Below, one piece after another: positions 6,369 to 14,250 of a stretch of 16,505 bases of DNA (position 1 is its first letter; every line of letters starts with the position of its first letter). Below the pieces are notes generated by a model that was not told the origin of the DNA, did not search any database, and saw nothing but the letters and a program-made list of their open reading frames with translations. This DNA is from CAIXRL01 sp964619155 (GTDB taxonomy: Bacteria > Eisenbacteria > RBG-16-71-46): contig CAZUEM010000073.1 in NCBI GenBank assembly GCA_964619155.1, positions 1-16,505 on the forward strand. Direction: 5' to 3'. The translations under genes were made by a program, and so were the position numbers.

Positions 6369-9300
6369 CGTTCCCGCTGCCATCCCGTCCGTTTCGCGCG
6401 GCACTCGCGCTGGCCGCCTGTTTCGCCGTCGTGGCGCTCGCCGCGCCGCCCGCGCGCGCCGCGGGCACGCGTGTCACCGGCCAGGTGGTGGACGCCGCGA
6501 CCCAGCGCCCGATCGCGGGCGCCGACGTCGAGCTGCAGAACTCGGGCGGCGGACCCGGCTATCACCGCACGCGCGCGAACGCGAACGGCGAGTTCGTGCT
6601 CGAGAACGTGCAGACCAACCGCTGGTACCTGTTCACGGTCGGCGCCGAGGGCTACACCGACTGGTCGCTCGAGGGCTGGCGCTTCCCGGTGACGCAGAAG
6701 GAGGTGCGCATCGTCGCGCCGCTCGACCGCGCGGGACGCCTCGCGGTGAAGGTGACGGGTGGAGACGGCCGCATCCCGGTGGCCTCGGCGCGCGTCACGA
6801 TCCGCAGCGAGCGCGCGATGGCGTGGTACGAGATGGGGCGGCGCGATCCCGAGCCGCGCTTCACGGGGAAGGACGGGTCGGTCACGTTCGACGGCCTCGC
6901 CGCGGGCTACTGGACGATCGCGGTCGAGGCGGGCGGCCTGCGCTCGACCGAGGCGCACCGCGTGCCCGTGCGCCGCGGCGAGATCACGCCGGCCGCGGTC
7001 AAGCTCACCCGCCCCGCGAGCCTCTCGGGCAGCGTGCGGCTCGCCGACAGCACCGCGATCGCGGGCGTCACCGTGATCGCGCGCGGCCCGGGCGAGGCCA
7101 CGGCCACGACCGACGCCGACGGCGCCTACGTGCTCGGCGAACTCGCGCCCGGGCGCTGGCGCGTCGAAGTCGCGCACGAGGGGCTGCTGCCCGGTGTCGC
7201 TCGCGACGCGGGCGCGCTGCGCGAGGGCGAGTCGCGCGAGTTGCCGGCGCTGGTCGCGACCCCGCGCCCGCCCGCCCTGTCGCTGGTGCTGCAGCGCGAG
7301 GTGTTCGCGCCCGAGGAGAAGCAGCAGGTGGGCGTGCGCGCGTTCCGCGCCTCGCGCGTCGAGTTCACGCTCTGGCGGCTTCCCGAGGCGCGGCTGCTCG
7401 ACCCGGCGCGCGACTTCCGGGCCGTCTACGTGCAGGGCTCCGACACGACCGGGCTCGCGCGCGTCGCCGCCTGGACGCACGAGCTGCCCGACGGGCCGCC
7501 GTTTTCGTGGCGCGAGCAGGACGTGGAGCTGCCGCAGGAGCAGCCCGCGGGCGTGTACGTGCTCGAGGCGCGCGCGGGGAAGCTCGCGCGCCGGACCGTG
7601 TTCTTCGTCAGCGACCTGAGCCTGGTCGCCAAGCGATCCGCCACGCGCACCGTGCTGTGGGCGGGCTCGATCCGCACCGGCCTGCCGCTCGAGAACGTCG
7701 CGCTCTTCCGCGTCGCGCCCGCCGGCCCGCCGGACGGCGCGCTCGCGGGCGGCGAGCGCTGGAGCGAGGTGCTCGCGCAGGCCCGCGCCGAGCGCGCGAC
7801 CACGGGCCCGGACGGGCTCGTGAGCCTGCCCACCGACCGCGCGAACCGCACGCGCTGGCTCGCGGTCAGCGAGAAGCACGGCGTCGCGATCGTCGAGGCG
7901 CCGCTCTCGGGCGAGGCGCAGGGCGGCGGCGACCGGCTGTTCCTCTTCACCGAACGGCCGATCTACCGCCCGGGCCACACCGTGCACTGGAAGCTGTTCG
8001 CGCGGCAGGCGAGCGGCGACGCCTGGTCGCTGCCCGCGGCGGGCACGGCCGTCACGCTCAAGCTCGCCGGCCCCGACGGGAGCGAGGTCGAGGTCGCGGG
8101 CGCGGGGCTTTCGGCGTCGGGCTCGGCCGACGGCAGCGTCGCGATCCCGGAGGGTGCGCCGCTCGGCGAGTGGACGCTCTCGGCCGCGGCGGGCCGCGCG
8201 AGCGGCAGCGCCACGCTCGCGATCGAGGAGTACCGCAAACCCGAGTACAGGGTGGAGGTGAAGCCCGACCGCGAGGTGTACGTGAACGGCGACGAGGTGC
8301 GCTTCGCGCTCGCCGCCGACTACTTCTTCGGCGCGCCCGTGGTGGGCGCGGCCGTGCGCTGGACGCTGTTCGAGACGCGCCTGGGCGATGGCGCGTGGGA
8401 GGACGGGGGCGAGCGCGGCGGCTTCGGGCGGCTGCTCGAGTCGGGCGAGGCGCGCACGGACGTGGACGGGCGCGTCGCGCTGGCGTTCACGCCGCAGCGC
8501 GTGGCCTACGACCGTCGGCTCTCGCTCGAGGTCGAGGTGGTGGACGGCTCGCAGCGCGCGGTGAGCACGCGCGGCACGGCGCTCGTGGGCCGGGGCCTGT
8601 TCACGCTCGACGTCGCGCCCGTCTCGTCGCTGTTCATGGCGGGCCGGCCGGTGCAGGTCGAGGTGACCACGAAGGACCTGCTCGGCCGCCCGGTGTCGGC
8701 CGCGGTGACCGTCGAACTGGACCAGGACGCCTGGAACCCCATCGAGCGCCGTTACACGCGCGCGAGCCGCCCGGTCGCGAGCGTCGAGGCGGTGACGAGC
8801 GCGATCGCGGGCACGGCGCGCGTCACGATCGCGCCCGGCCGCGCGCGCCCGGGCTGGTACACGGTGCGCGCGACGGCGCGCGACGAGCGCGGCAACGCGC
8901 TCGGCGACGAGGCGTCGTTCTGGTGGTTCGACGAGAAGGTGTGGTCGTACGCCTACCGCTTCCCCTCGCTCGAGGTGCTGCCGGACCGGAAGAGCTACGC
9001 GCCCGGGGACACCGCGCGGCTGCTGGTCACGACCGACGTGAAGGACGCCGCCGTGCTGGTGAGCGTCGAGGGCCGCGAGATCCACGAGATCCGCGTGCAG
9101 CACCTGTTCGGCAACGCCGGGCTCGTCAAGGTGCCGCTGCGTGCCGAGTACGCGCCGAACGCCTTCGTCGCGCTGCACGTGCGGCGCGGGCGCGAGGTGC
9201 ACTCGCGGGTCGTGGAACTGCCCGTCACCGCGGGGCGCCACGACCTCGCGATCACGCTGACCAGCGACCGCGCCGAGTACCGGCCGCAGCAGGACGCCAC

Positions 9301-11776
9301 GATCACGGTCGAGACCAAGGACGGCGCGGGCCGGCCCGTGCCCGCCGAGGTCGCGCTCGGCGTGGTGGACGAGGCGATCTATTCGCTGCGCGCCGACGGC
9401 ACGCCGCACCCGCACGACGTCTTCTACGGCCGGCGGCCCAACTGGGTGACGACCGTCGTGAGCTTCCCGACGCTCTACTACGGCGGCGCGGACAAGGGCG
9501 ACCAGGGCGACGTGCGCCGCGACTTCCGCGACGTGGCGCTGTGGGCTCCCGCGGTGCGAACCGGCGCCGACGGCCGCGCGAGCGTGACGCTGCGCTGGCC
9601 CGACAACCTCACCGGCTGGCGCGCCACCGCGCGGGGCGCCACCGACGCGACGCTGGTCGGCACCGCCGTGGCGAAGACGCTGGTCACGAAGGACGTGCTC
9701 GCGCGCCTGGCGGTGCCGCGCGCGTTCACCGCCGGCGACGAGGCGGTGCTGGTCTCGGTCGTCAACAACCGCTCGAAGGCGCCGCAGACCGGCGTACTCG
9801 AGAGCATCGAGGCGCGCGGGGCGGCGAAGCTGGCCGGGCCCGCGAGCGCCACGACCAGCATGGCCGCGGGCGGCGAGTCGCGCGGCCGCTGGGCGGTCGC
9901 GGCGGCGGGCGAGAGCCCGCGCGACGGGAGCGACGCGAGCGCGACGTTCACGTTCCGCGCGAAGGCGAAGGCCGACGTGGACGCGCTCGAACTGGCCGTC
10001 CCCGTGCGCCCGCGCGCGGTGGCGCTGCGCCCGCATGGCGCGGGGGCGGTGACCGGCGCGCCGCAGACGGTGACGGTGACCTTGCCCGCCGACCTCGTGA
10101 GGAGCGGCAGCTCGCTCGAACTGGAACTGTCGCCCTCGCCGGCGGCGCTGGCGCTCGCCGCGGTCGAGCACCTCGGCGCGTACCCGTACGGCTGCACCGA
10201 GCAGACCGCGAACGCCGTGCTGCCGGCCGCCGCGCTGCTGCGGGCAGCGAAGCGCGCGGGCGCCGCGGTGCCCGGGTGGGAGGACCCCGAGAAGCGGCTC
10301 GGGCCGTACCTGGACCGCCTCGCGGCCCTGCGCCTCGAGGACGGCGCGTGGGGCTGGTGGCGCTCGAGCGACGGCGATCCCTACCTCACCGCGCTCGCGA
10401 TGGACGCGCTGGCCCACGCGGCGCTCGCGGGCGTGCGGCGCGAGCGCTGCCTCGGTGAACTGCGGCAGTCGTTCTGGTCGCTCGGCCGCGTGCTCGCCGA
10501 CGTGCGCACCGTGGACGGCGAGGCCTACGCCGCCATGCACCTCTCGACCCTGTTCCTGCTGCCCGAGTCGAAGGACTGGGCCGAGACGCGCGCCGCGGTC
10601 TCGACGCTCGCTCGCTCGGCTTACGAGCAGCGCGACCGGCTCGGCAACGCCGGGCTCGCGTACGCCGCGCTCGCCTGCTCGCGGCTCGGCATGGCGGCCG
10701 AGGCGCAGGCGCTGCTCGCGATGGCCCTGAAGCGCGCCGCCTCCGACGGCGCGGGGCTCTCGCTGCCGCCCGACGACCCGGACGCGTGGTTCGGCGACGC
10801 GGTCGAGAACACCGGCGTCGCGCTCTCGGCGATCGCCGCCATCACGCCGGGCGATCCGCGCGCGCTGGAGATGGTGCGCTGGCTGGCCGCGCGCCGCACG
10901 GGCCGCGGCTGGAAGAGCACGCGCGTGACCGGGCCCGCGGCGGCGGGCCTCGCCGACTGGCTGGCCGCGCGGCCGGCCGAACTGGCGGGCGTGACCCGCG
11001 CCCGCGCCACCTGGAACGGCGAGGTCGTGCACGACGGACCGCTCGGCGGCGGCCCGTTCGGCGGCGGCNNNNNNNNNNNNNNNNNNNNNNNNNNNNNNNN
11101 NNNNNNNNNNNNNNNNNNNNNNNNNNNNNNNNNNNNNNNNNNNNNNNNNNNNNNNNNNNNNNNNNNNNTCGGCGGCGGCCCGTTCGGCGGCGGCGTCACC
11201 GTGCGCATCCCCGGCGGCAGGCTCAAGCCGGGCGCCAACGCGCTCGCCCTTTCGCGCGAGGGCGCCGGCACGCTGCACTGGGCGTGGAGCGCGATCGCCA
11301 ACGTCCCGAGTCCCGGCCCCGCGGTGAAGGAGCCGCGCCTGGCGGTGAAGCGCGAGTACCTGCGCGCCACCCGCACCGCGGACCGCCGAGGCCGCCCGCG
11401 CTGGCTCACCAGCCCGGTCGAGGCCGCCGAGCCGTTGCGCGTGGGCGAGGCCGTGATGGTGCGCCTCACGCTCTCGGCGCCCAAGGCCCTCTCCTGGCTC
11501 ATGGTCGAGGACCCGAAGCCCGCCGGGTTCGAAATCGACGCCGTGCTGCCCGAGGGAGTCGAACGGCCCTGGGGCACGTGGGGCGAGGCGCGCGACGACC
11601 GCGCCGTGTTCTTCGTCGGCTCGCTCGAAGCGGGCGAGACCGTGATCGAGTACCTGCTGCGGCCCGAGATCGAGGGCGCGTTCACGGCGCTGCCCCCGTC
11701 CGCGGGCGCCATGTACGATCCCGACCTGCTCGTCCGCGGCGCCGAGGCGCGCGTCCGCGTCGCGCCGCAACCCTGA
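6365..11776 (+). CDS. Bacterial alpha-2-macroglobulin with intact thioester and N-terminal carboxypeptidase-regulatory repeats
   Basis: Alpha-2-macroglobulins trap attacking proteases: cleavage of a bait region exposes a Cys-Gln thioester that binds the protease. A Sec signal peptide is followed by about three carboxypeptidase-regulatory-like beta domains (residues about 33-290; the first reads VTGQVVDAATQRPIAGADVE). The MG-domain core starts near residue 525 with FTERPIYRPGHTVHWK, then EEYRKPEYRVEV. The bait position lies between VDEAIYSL (D1002) and DFRDVALW (D1053), and GADGRASVTLRWPDNLTGWR follows. The thioester motif YPYGCTEQT has C1277 and Q1280, in a helical thioester domain to about 1570. 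An AAGGAG sits 8 bp before the ATG. The 100-N gap at 11069-11168 plus a 26-bp duplication adds 42 false codons; the corrected length is about 1761 residues. LAAC at residues 16-19 could be a lipobox, but the hydrophobic segment runs on to ARA-AG, favouring signal peptidase I. No pbpC neighbour is visible. Confidence 0.93.
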   Translation: MTFPLPSRPFRAALALAACFAVVALAAPPARAAGTRVTGQVVDAATQRPIAGADVELQNSGGGPGYHRTRANANGEFVLENVQTNRWYLFTVGAEGYTDWSLEGWRFPVTQKEVRIVAPLDRAGRLAVKVTGGDGRIPVASARVTIRSERAMAWYEMGRRDPEPRFTGKDGSVTFDGLAAGYWTIAVEAGGLRSTEAHRVPVRRGEITPAAVKLTRPASLSGSVRLADSTAIAGVTVIARGPGEATATTDADGAYVLGELAPGRWRVEVAHEGLLPGVARDAGALREGESRELPALVATPRPPALSLVLQREVFAPEEKQQVGVRAFRASRVEFTLWRLPEARLLDPARDFRAVYVQGSDTTGLARVAAWTHELPDGPPFSWREQDVELPQEQPAGVYVLEARAGKLARRTVFFVSDLSLVAKRSATRTVLWAGSIRTGLPLENVALFRVAPAGPPDGALAGGERWSEVLAQARAERATTGPDGLVSLPTDRANRTRWLAVSEKHGVAIVEAPLSGEAQGGGDRLFLFTERPIYRPGHTVHWKLFARQASGDAWSLPAAGTAVTLKLAGPDGSEVEVAGAGLSASGSADGSVAIPEGAPLGEWTLSAAAGRASGSATLAIEEYRKPEYRVEVKPDREVYVNGDEVRFALAADYFFGAPVVGAAVRWTLFETRLGDGAWEDGGERGGFGRLLESGEARTDVDGRVALAFTPQRVAYDRRLSLEVEVVDGSQRAVSTRGTALVGRGLFTLDVAPVSSLFMAGRPVQVEVTTKDLLGRPVSAAVTVELDQDAWNPIERRYTRASRPVASVEAVTSAIAGTARVTIAPGRARPGWYTVRATARDERGNALGDEASFWWFDEKVWSYAYRFPSLEVLPDRKSYAPGDTARLLVTTDVKDAAVLVSVEGREIHEIRVQHLFGNAGLVKVPLRAEYAPNAFVALHVRRGREVHSRVVELPVTAGRHDLAITLTSDRAEYRPQQDATITVETKDGAGRPVPAEVALGVVDEAIYSLRADGTPHPHDVFYGRRPNWVTTVVSFPTLYYGGADKGDQGDVRRDFRDVALWAPAVRTGADGRASVTLRWPDNLTGWRATARGATDATLVGTAVAKTLVTKDVLARLAVPRAFTAGDEAVLVSVVNNRSKAPQTGVLESIEARGAAKLAGPASATTSMAAGGESRGRWAVAAAGESPRDGSDASATFTFRAKAKADVDALELAVPVRPRAVALRPHGAGAVTGAPQTVTVTLPADLVRSGSSLELELSPSPAALALAAVEHLGAYPYGCTEQTANAVLPAAALLRAAKRAGAAVPGWEDPEKRLGPYLDRLAALRLEDGAWGWWRSSDGDPYLTALAMDALAHAALAGVRRERCLGELRQSFWSLGRVLADVRTVDGEAYAAMHLSTLFLLPESKDWAETRAAVSTLARSAYEQRDRLGNAGLAYAALACSRLGMAAEAQALLAMALKRAASDGAGLSLPPDDPDAWFGDAVENTGVALSAIAAITPGDPRALEMVRWLAARRTGRGWKSTRVTGPAAAGLADWLAARPAELAGVTRARATWNGEVVHDGPLGGGPFGGGXXXXXXXXXXXXXXXXXXXXXXXXXXXXXXXXXXGGGPFGGGVTVRIPGGRLKPGANALALSREGAGTLHWAWSAIANVPSPGPAVKEPRLAVKREYLRATRTADRRGRPRWLTSPVEAAEPLRVGEAVMVRLTLSAPKALSWLMVEDPKPAGFEIDAVLPEGVERPWGTWGEARDDRAVFFVGSLEAGETVIEYLLRPEIEGAFTALPPSAGAMYDPDLLVRGAEARVRVAPQP
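11043..11194. other. Artefactual scaffold gap flanked by a 26-bp exact duplication
   Basis: Positions 11043-11068 and 11169-11194 are the same 26 bases, encoding a Gly-rich turn (GGGPFGGG), on both sides of exactly 100 N. Their combined length of 126 bp is a multiple of three, so the alpha-2-macroglobulin frame appears continuous through the gap. Merging the copies gives LGGGPFGGG-VTVRIPGG, a smooth protein sequence. Confidence 0.9.
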
Positions 11777-11810
11777 CCGCCGCCCATCCCCGGCGAGGAG
11801 AACTCCGCAC

Positions 11811-12335
11811 ATGAGCCCCATCGCACTGCCCGGCCCCGACGAGTACGCCCCCTATTACGGCAAGTACATCGCGCTCGTCGGCCCCGACTCGCTCGCCGCG
11901 CTCGAGGCGCAGGCGCGCTCCACCGCGGCGCTCCTCGCCGCCACTCCCGAATCCCTCGGCGACCACCGCTACGCCGAGGGCAAGTGGAGCGTGAAGGAGG
12001 TCGTCGGCCACATCGCCGACGCCGAACGCGTGTTCGCCTACCGCATGCTGCGCGTCGGCCGCGGCGACGGCACGCCGCTCCCCGGCTTCGAGGAGAACGA
12101 GTTCATGGCGCGCAGCAACTTCGCGCGCCGCACGCTCGCCGACGTCGCCGCCGAGCTGGCCGCCGTGCGCGCCGCCACGATCGCGCTCGCGCGCTCGTTC
12201 GACCCCGACGTCCTCGTCAACCGCGGCACCGCCAGCGGCCACCCCGTCACGACGCGCTCCCTCGCCGCCATGATCGCCGGCCACGAAGCGCACCACGTGG
12301 CGATCCTGAGGGAGAGGTACGGCCTCAAGGGGTAG
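11811..12335 (+). CDS. DinB-fold metal-binding protein
   Basis: This 174-residue protein matches the DinB/YfiT-like four-helix bundle. KWSVKEVVGHIADAERVF (58-75) holds the first metal ligand H67, and GHEAHHVAILRERY near the end gives H158 and H162 in an HxxxH pair, completing the three-histidine site. Members of this superfamily include damage-inducible proteins of unknown role and thiol-dependent S-transferases for bacillithiol or mycothiol; the sequence does not decide between these. GAGGAG at 11795-11800 is a good ribosome site for the ATG. The gene starts 34 bp after the alpha-2-macroglobulin stop with no obvious promoter or terminator between, so it may be read as the last gene of that unit. 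It has no signal peptide, unlike the three genes upstream, and is convergent with the PLD-type gene. Confidence 0.88.
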   Translation: MSPIALPGPDEYAPYYGKYIALVGPDSLAALEAQARSTAALLAATPESLGDHRYAEGKWSVKEVVGHIADAERVFAYRMLRVGRGDGTPLPGFEENEFMARSNFARRTLADVAAELAAVRAATIALARSFDPDVLVNRGTASGHPVTTRSLAAMIAGHEAHHVAILRERYGLKG

Positions 12336-12352
12336 AAAGAAGCGAGACGAAG

Positions 12353-12378
12353 CGGAGCGCGCCCCGCGGCGCCCTACG
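12353..12378. terminator. Imperfect hairpin between convergent genes
   Basis: AGCGCGCC (12356-12363) pairs with GGCGCCCT (12368-12375) with one C-C mismatch around a CCGC loop, with two further pairs after a break. Read on the minus strand, the hairpin is followed by a pyrimidine-rich stretch containing CTTCTTTC, which suits termination of the PLD-type gene. No T-run is found on the plus side for the DinB gene. Confidence 0.35.
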
Positions 12379-12390
12379 AAGTGAACAAGC

Positions 12391-13784
12391 TCACTCCCCG
12401 TAGACCTTCATCCCCGCCGGCGCCTCCATGCCGTGCACCCGCTCCGGCAGCTTCGAATCCGGGGTCCACACCGCGGCGGAAGGCGCGTTCCAGCTCGTCT
12501 CGAAGATCCCGCGCGCCTGCCGTGCGAGCTTCGCGTTGCGCACGAAGAACGCCAGCCCGCGCGTGTTGAGGAAGTAGCCCGGCTCCCAGTTGCTCGTGCC
12601 GATCCACAGCCACTCGCCGTCCACCGTCATGTACTTGCAGTGCTCGACGCGCGCGAACGGGATGTAGCCGCCGCTCCACTCGGGCACCTGCGAGATCTTC
12701 ACCTCGACGTTGGGGTGCCGCGCCAGGTCGCGCAGCGCCTCCTCGTTGCGGCCGCCCAGCGACCAGTCCGCCGCGATCACCCGCACCCTCACGCCGCGCG
12801 CGCCCGTCGCGATCAGCGCCCGGTGGATCGTCGAGTCCGTGGTGCCGCGGCCGCTCACGCCGTAGTTCATCACCTGCACCGTCACCTCGCGCCGCGCCGC
12901 CTCGAGGCCGCGCAGGATGAGGTCGCGGTCCCACGGGATGCCCGCCGGCGTGGTCGCGCGCGGGCTCGCGCCGAGCCACACCTCGGCCGTGTCGCCCTTC
13001 GCCTGCATGACGCGGCGCGGCCACGGCGGTCCCGCCCAGGCCGCGGGCGCGAAGGCGCGGGTCGTGTCGGCGCCCGCCCAGTCGCTCTCGAANNNNNNNN
13101 NNNNNNNNNNNNNNNNNNNNNNNNNNNNNNNNNNNNNNNNNNNNNNNNNNNNNNNNNNNNNNNNNNNNNNNNNNNNNNNNNNNNNNNNNNNNAGGCCGCG
13201 GGCGCGAAGGCGCGGGTCGTGTCGGCGCCCGCCCAGTCGCTCTCGAACACGGCCGCCACCGCCCCGGCCAGCACCGGATCGGTGGCGCGCAGGCCCAGTT
13301 CGTGGATCTGCGTCATCGCGCGCCAGTCCATGTTCTGGCTGCCGAGCCAGGCGTCGCGCCCGTCCACGATCATGAACTTGGCGTGCTGCGCGCCGCCCGA
13401 GAGCCGGCGGTAGTCCACCTTGCGCAGCGTCACATTGGCGAGCCGCCCGAGCGACTCCGCGGGCATCGGGTAGGTCCTGAAGAACCCTGCGTCCAGCAGC
13501 AACCGCACTTTCACGCCGCGCTTCGCCGCACGGCCGACCTCGTCCAGCACCGGCTGCAGCGACTCGCCCGGGCGGTGCGAGAGGTAGAAGTGCTCGAGGT
13601 CGAGCGTGCGCTTCGCGCCGCGGATCATCTCGACCCAGACGTCGCGGGCCATCGGCACGGACGGGTCGCCGAGCGCGGTCTCGAGCGGGCGCGACTCGCC
13701 CAGGGCGAGGGGAGGAGCGGCGAGCGCGGGCGCGGCCGCCAGCGCGGCGGCGAGGAACGCGGAAACGAGGGCGATGCGTCGCAT
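12391..13784 (-). CDS. Secreted two-HKD phospholipase D superfamily protein, PLD3/PLD4-like (interrupted by an assembly gap)
   Basis: The ATG at 13784 follows a GAGG ribosome site and begins a signal peptide (cleavage near ALA-AP, residue 22). After removing the 100-N gap and one 55-bp copy, the frame is continuous for 412 residues. Two HxKxxxxD motifs are intact: HAKFMIVD (H134, K136, D141) and HCKYMTVD (H330, K332, D337). The flanks LGSQNMDWRAMTQIHELGL and IGTSNWEPGYF resemble the animal PLD3/PLD4 and poxvirus K4-type branch more than cardiolipin synthases or Nuc endonucleases. That branch includes lysosomal 5' exonucleases, so periplasmic or secreted phosphodiesterase or nuclease activity is possible, with lipid hydrolysis as the alternative. 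No membrane helix follows the signal peptide. It is transcribed alone, convergent with the DinB gene and divergent from the zinc-ribbon gene. Confidence 0.92.
13038..13247. other. Artefactual scaffold gap flanked by a 55-bp exact duplication
   Basis: Positions 13038-13092 and 13193-13247 are identical over 55 bases and flank exactly 100 N (13093-13192). The duplicated segment encodes FESDWAG and the residues after it in the PLD-type protein. Deleting 155 bp joins the two HKD halves in a single frame. Confidence 0.95.
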
Positions 13785-13827
13785 GGGGGCCTCGTGGGTG
13801 GTCGTCGGACGGCGGGAATCGCGCGCA

Positions 13828-13833
13828 GGATAA
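13828..13833 (-). promoter_or_regulatory. -10 element TATCCT for the PLD-type gene
   Basis: On the minus strand the octamer GTTATCCT (13835-13828) fits the pattern seen before three other units. It lies 43 bp before the ATG at 13784, leaving a conventional leader of about 37 nt with a GAGG site (13793-13790). No -35 match is obvious. Confidence 0.45.
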
Positions 13834-13880
13834 CTCGCCGGCTCCCGCCTTCGCGGTGGCGCCCGCCCCCGCGTTCGGGC

Positions 13881-13886
13881 TACGCT
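13881..13886 (+). promoter_or_regulatory. -10 element TACGCT for the zinc-ribbon/CPBP/MATE unit
   Basis: GCTACGCT (13879-13886) fits the shared octamer pattern and is divergent from the PLD-type promoter 46 bp away. The leader to the GTG at 13968 would be about 75 nt. No -35 element is convincing. Confidence 0.4.
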
Positions 13887-13955
13887 CGTCGCCGTTCGCA
13901 GCCGCACACGTCCACTCCGACGTCCCGCCGTGCTCCCGGCGGGGCTTCCATCCTC

Positions 13956-13960
13956 GGAGG
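13956..13960 (+). promoter_or_regulatory. Ribosome binding site GGAGG fixing a GTG start
   Basis: GGAGG lies 7 bp before GTG 13968. It decides the start of the small zinc-ribbon protein, whose frame is otherwise open far upstream without protein-like content. Confidence 0.7.
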
Positions 13961-13967
13961 TGCCCGC

Positions 13968-14213
13968 GTGACCCACCGGGAGCTTCGTCCACGCGTTTCC
14001 CTCGGCACCTCCGCGCCCGCACCGGGCTCGGGGTTGCAGGCGCGCGAGGACCAGTGCCGCTGCTCCTGCGGCGCCCTGCTCGCGCGCGTCGTGCGCGAGG
14101 GGCTCGAGATCAAGTGCCGCAAGTGCAAGTCGATCGTCCTCATCACCCACGCCGAGTTGGCCGAGATGTACCGCTCGCAGGGGCTCGAGCCGCCACCGCC
14201 GCCGGCTCCCTGA
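13968..14213 (+). CDS. Small Com-like zinc-ribbon protein
   Basis: This 81-residue product has a disordered N-terminus and then a single zinc ribbon: cysteines at 30, 32 and 34, then LLARVVREGLEIKC (37-50) and C53. The string C-x2-LLA-R-V-V ... G-x-EIKC-x2-C matches the Mu phage Com family and its many chromosomal relatives. Mu Com binds mRNA to allow translation of mom; chromosomal homologues are mostly uncharacterised. Here the first half has three cysteines in CxCxC instead of the usual CxxC, so which ones bind metal is unclear. No phage gene is near, so it is unlikely to be a prophage remnant. It probably binds RNA or DNA or is a small structural zinc protein. The CPBP protease gene starts 37 bp downstream. 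Confidence 0.75.
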   Translation: MTHRELRPRVSLGTSAPAPGSGLQAREDQCRCSCGALLARVVREGLEIKCRKCKSIVLITHAELAEMYRSQGLEPPPPPAP

Positions 14214-14250
14214 AGCCCCGCACCGCCCGCGGCGCAGGGATGCGCCCCGC

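Noticed and set aside
6410..6421. LAAC lipobox in the alpha-2-macroglobulin signal peptide
   Set aside because: Only about seven hydrophobic residues precede the cysteine, and the hydrophobic stretch continues to ARA-AG. A lipoprotein remains possible but is not favoured.
5933..11821. A 1962-codon open frame antisense to the alpha-2-macroglobulin gene
   Set aside because: It is a GC-rich shadow: its translation is Arg/His/Gly/Ala-rich without domains, while the sense frame has clear alpha-2-macroglobulin motifs. Its length comes from the rarity of stop codons in this base composition.
12336..12390. Possible mobile palindromic repeat between the DinB and PLD-type genes
   Set aside because: It contains the repeated word GAAGCG and an imperfect hairpin, but only one copy is in the window, so a dispersed repeat family cannot be supported; it is listed only as a possible terminator.
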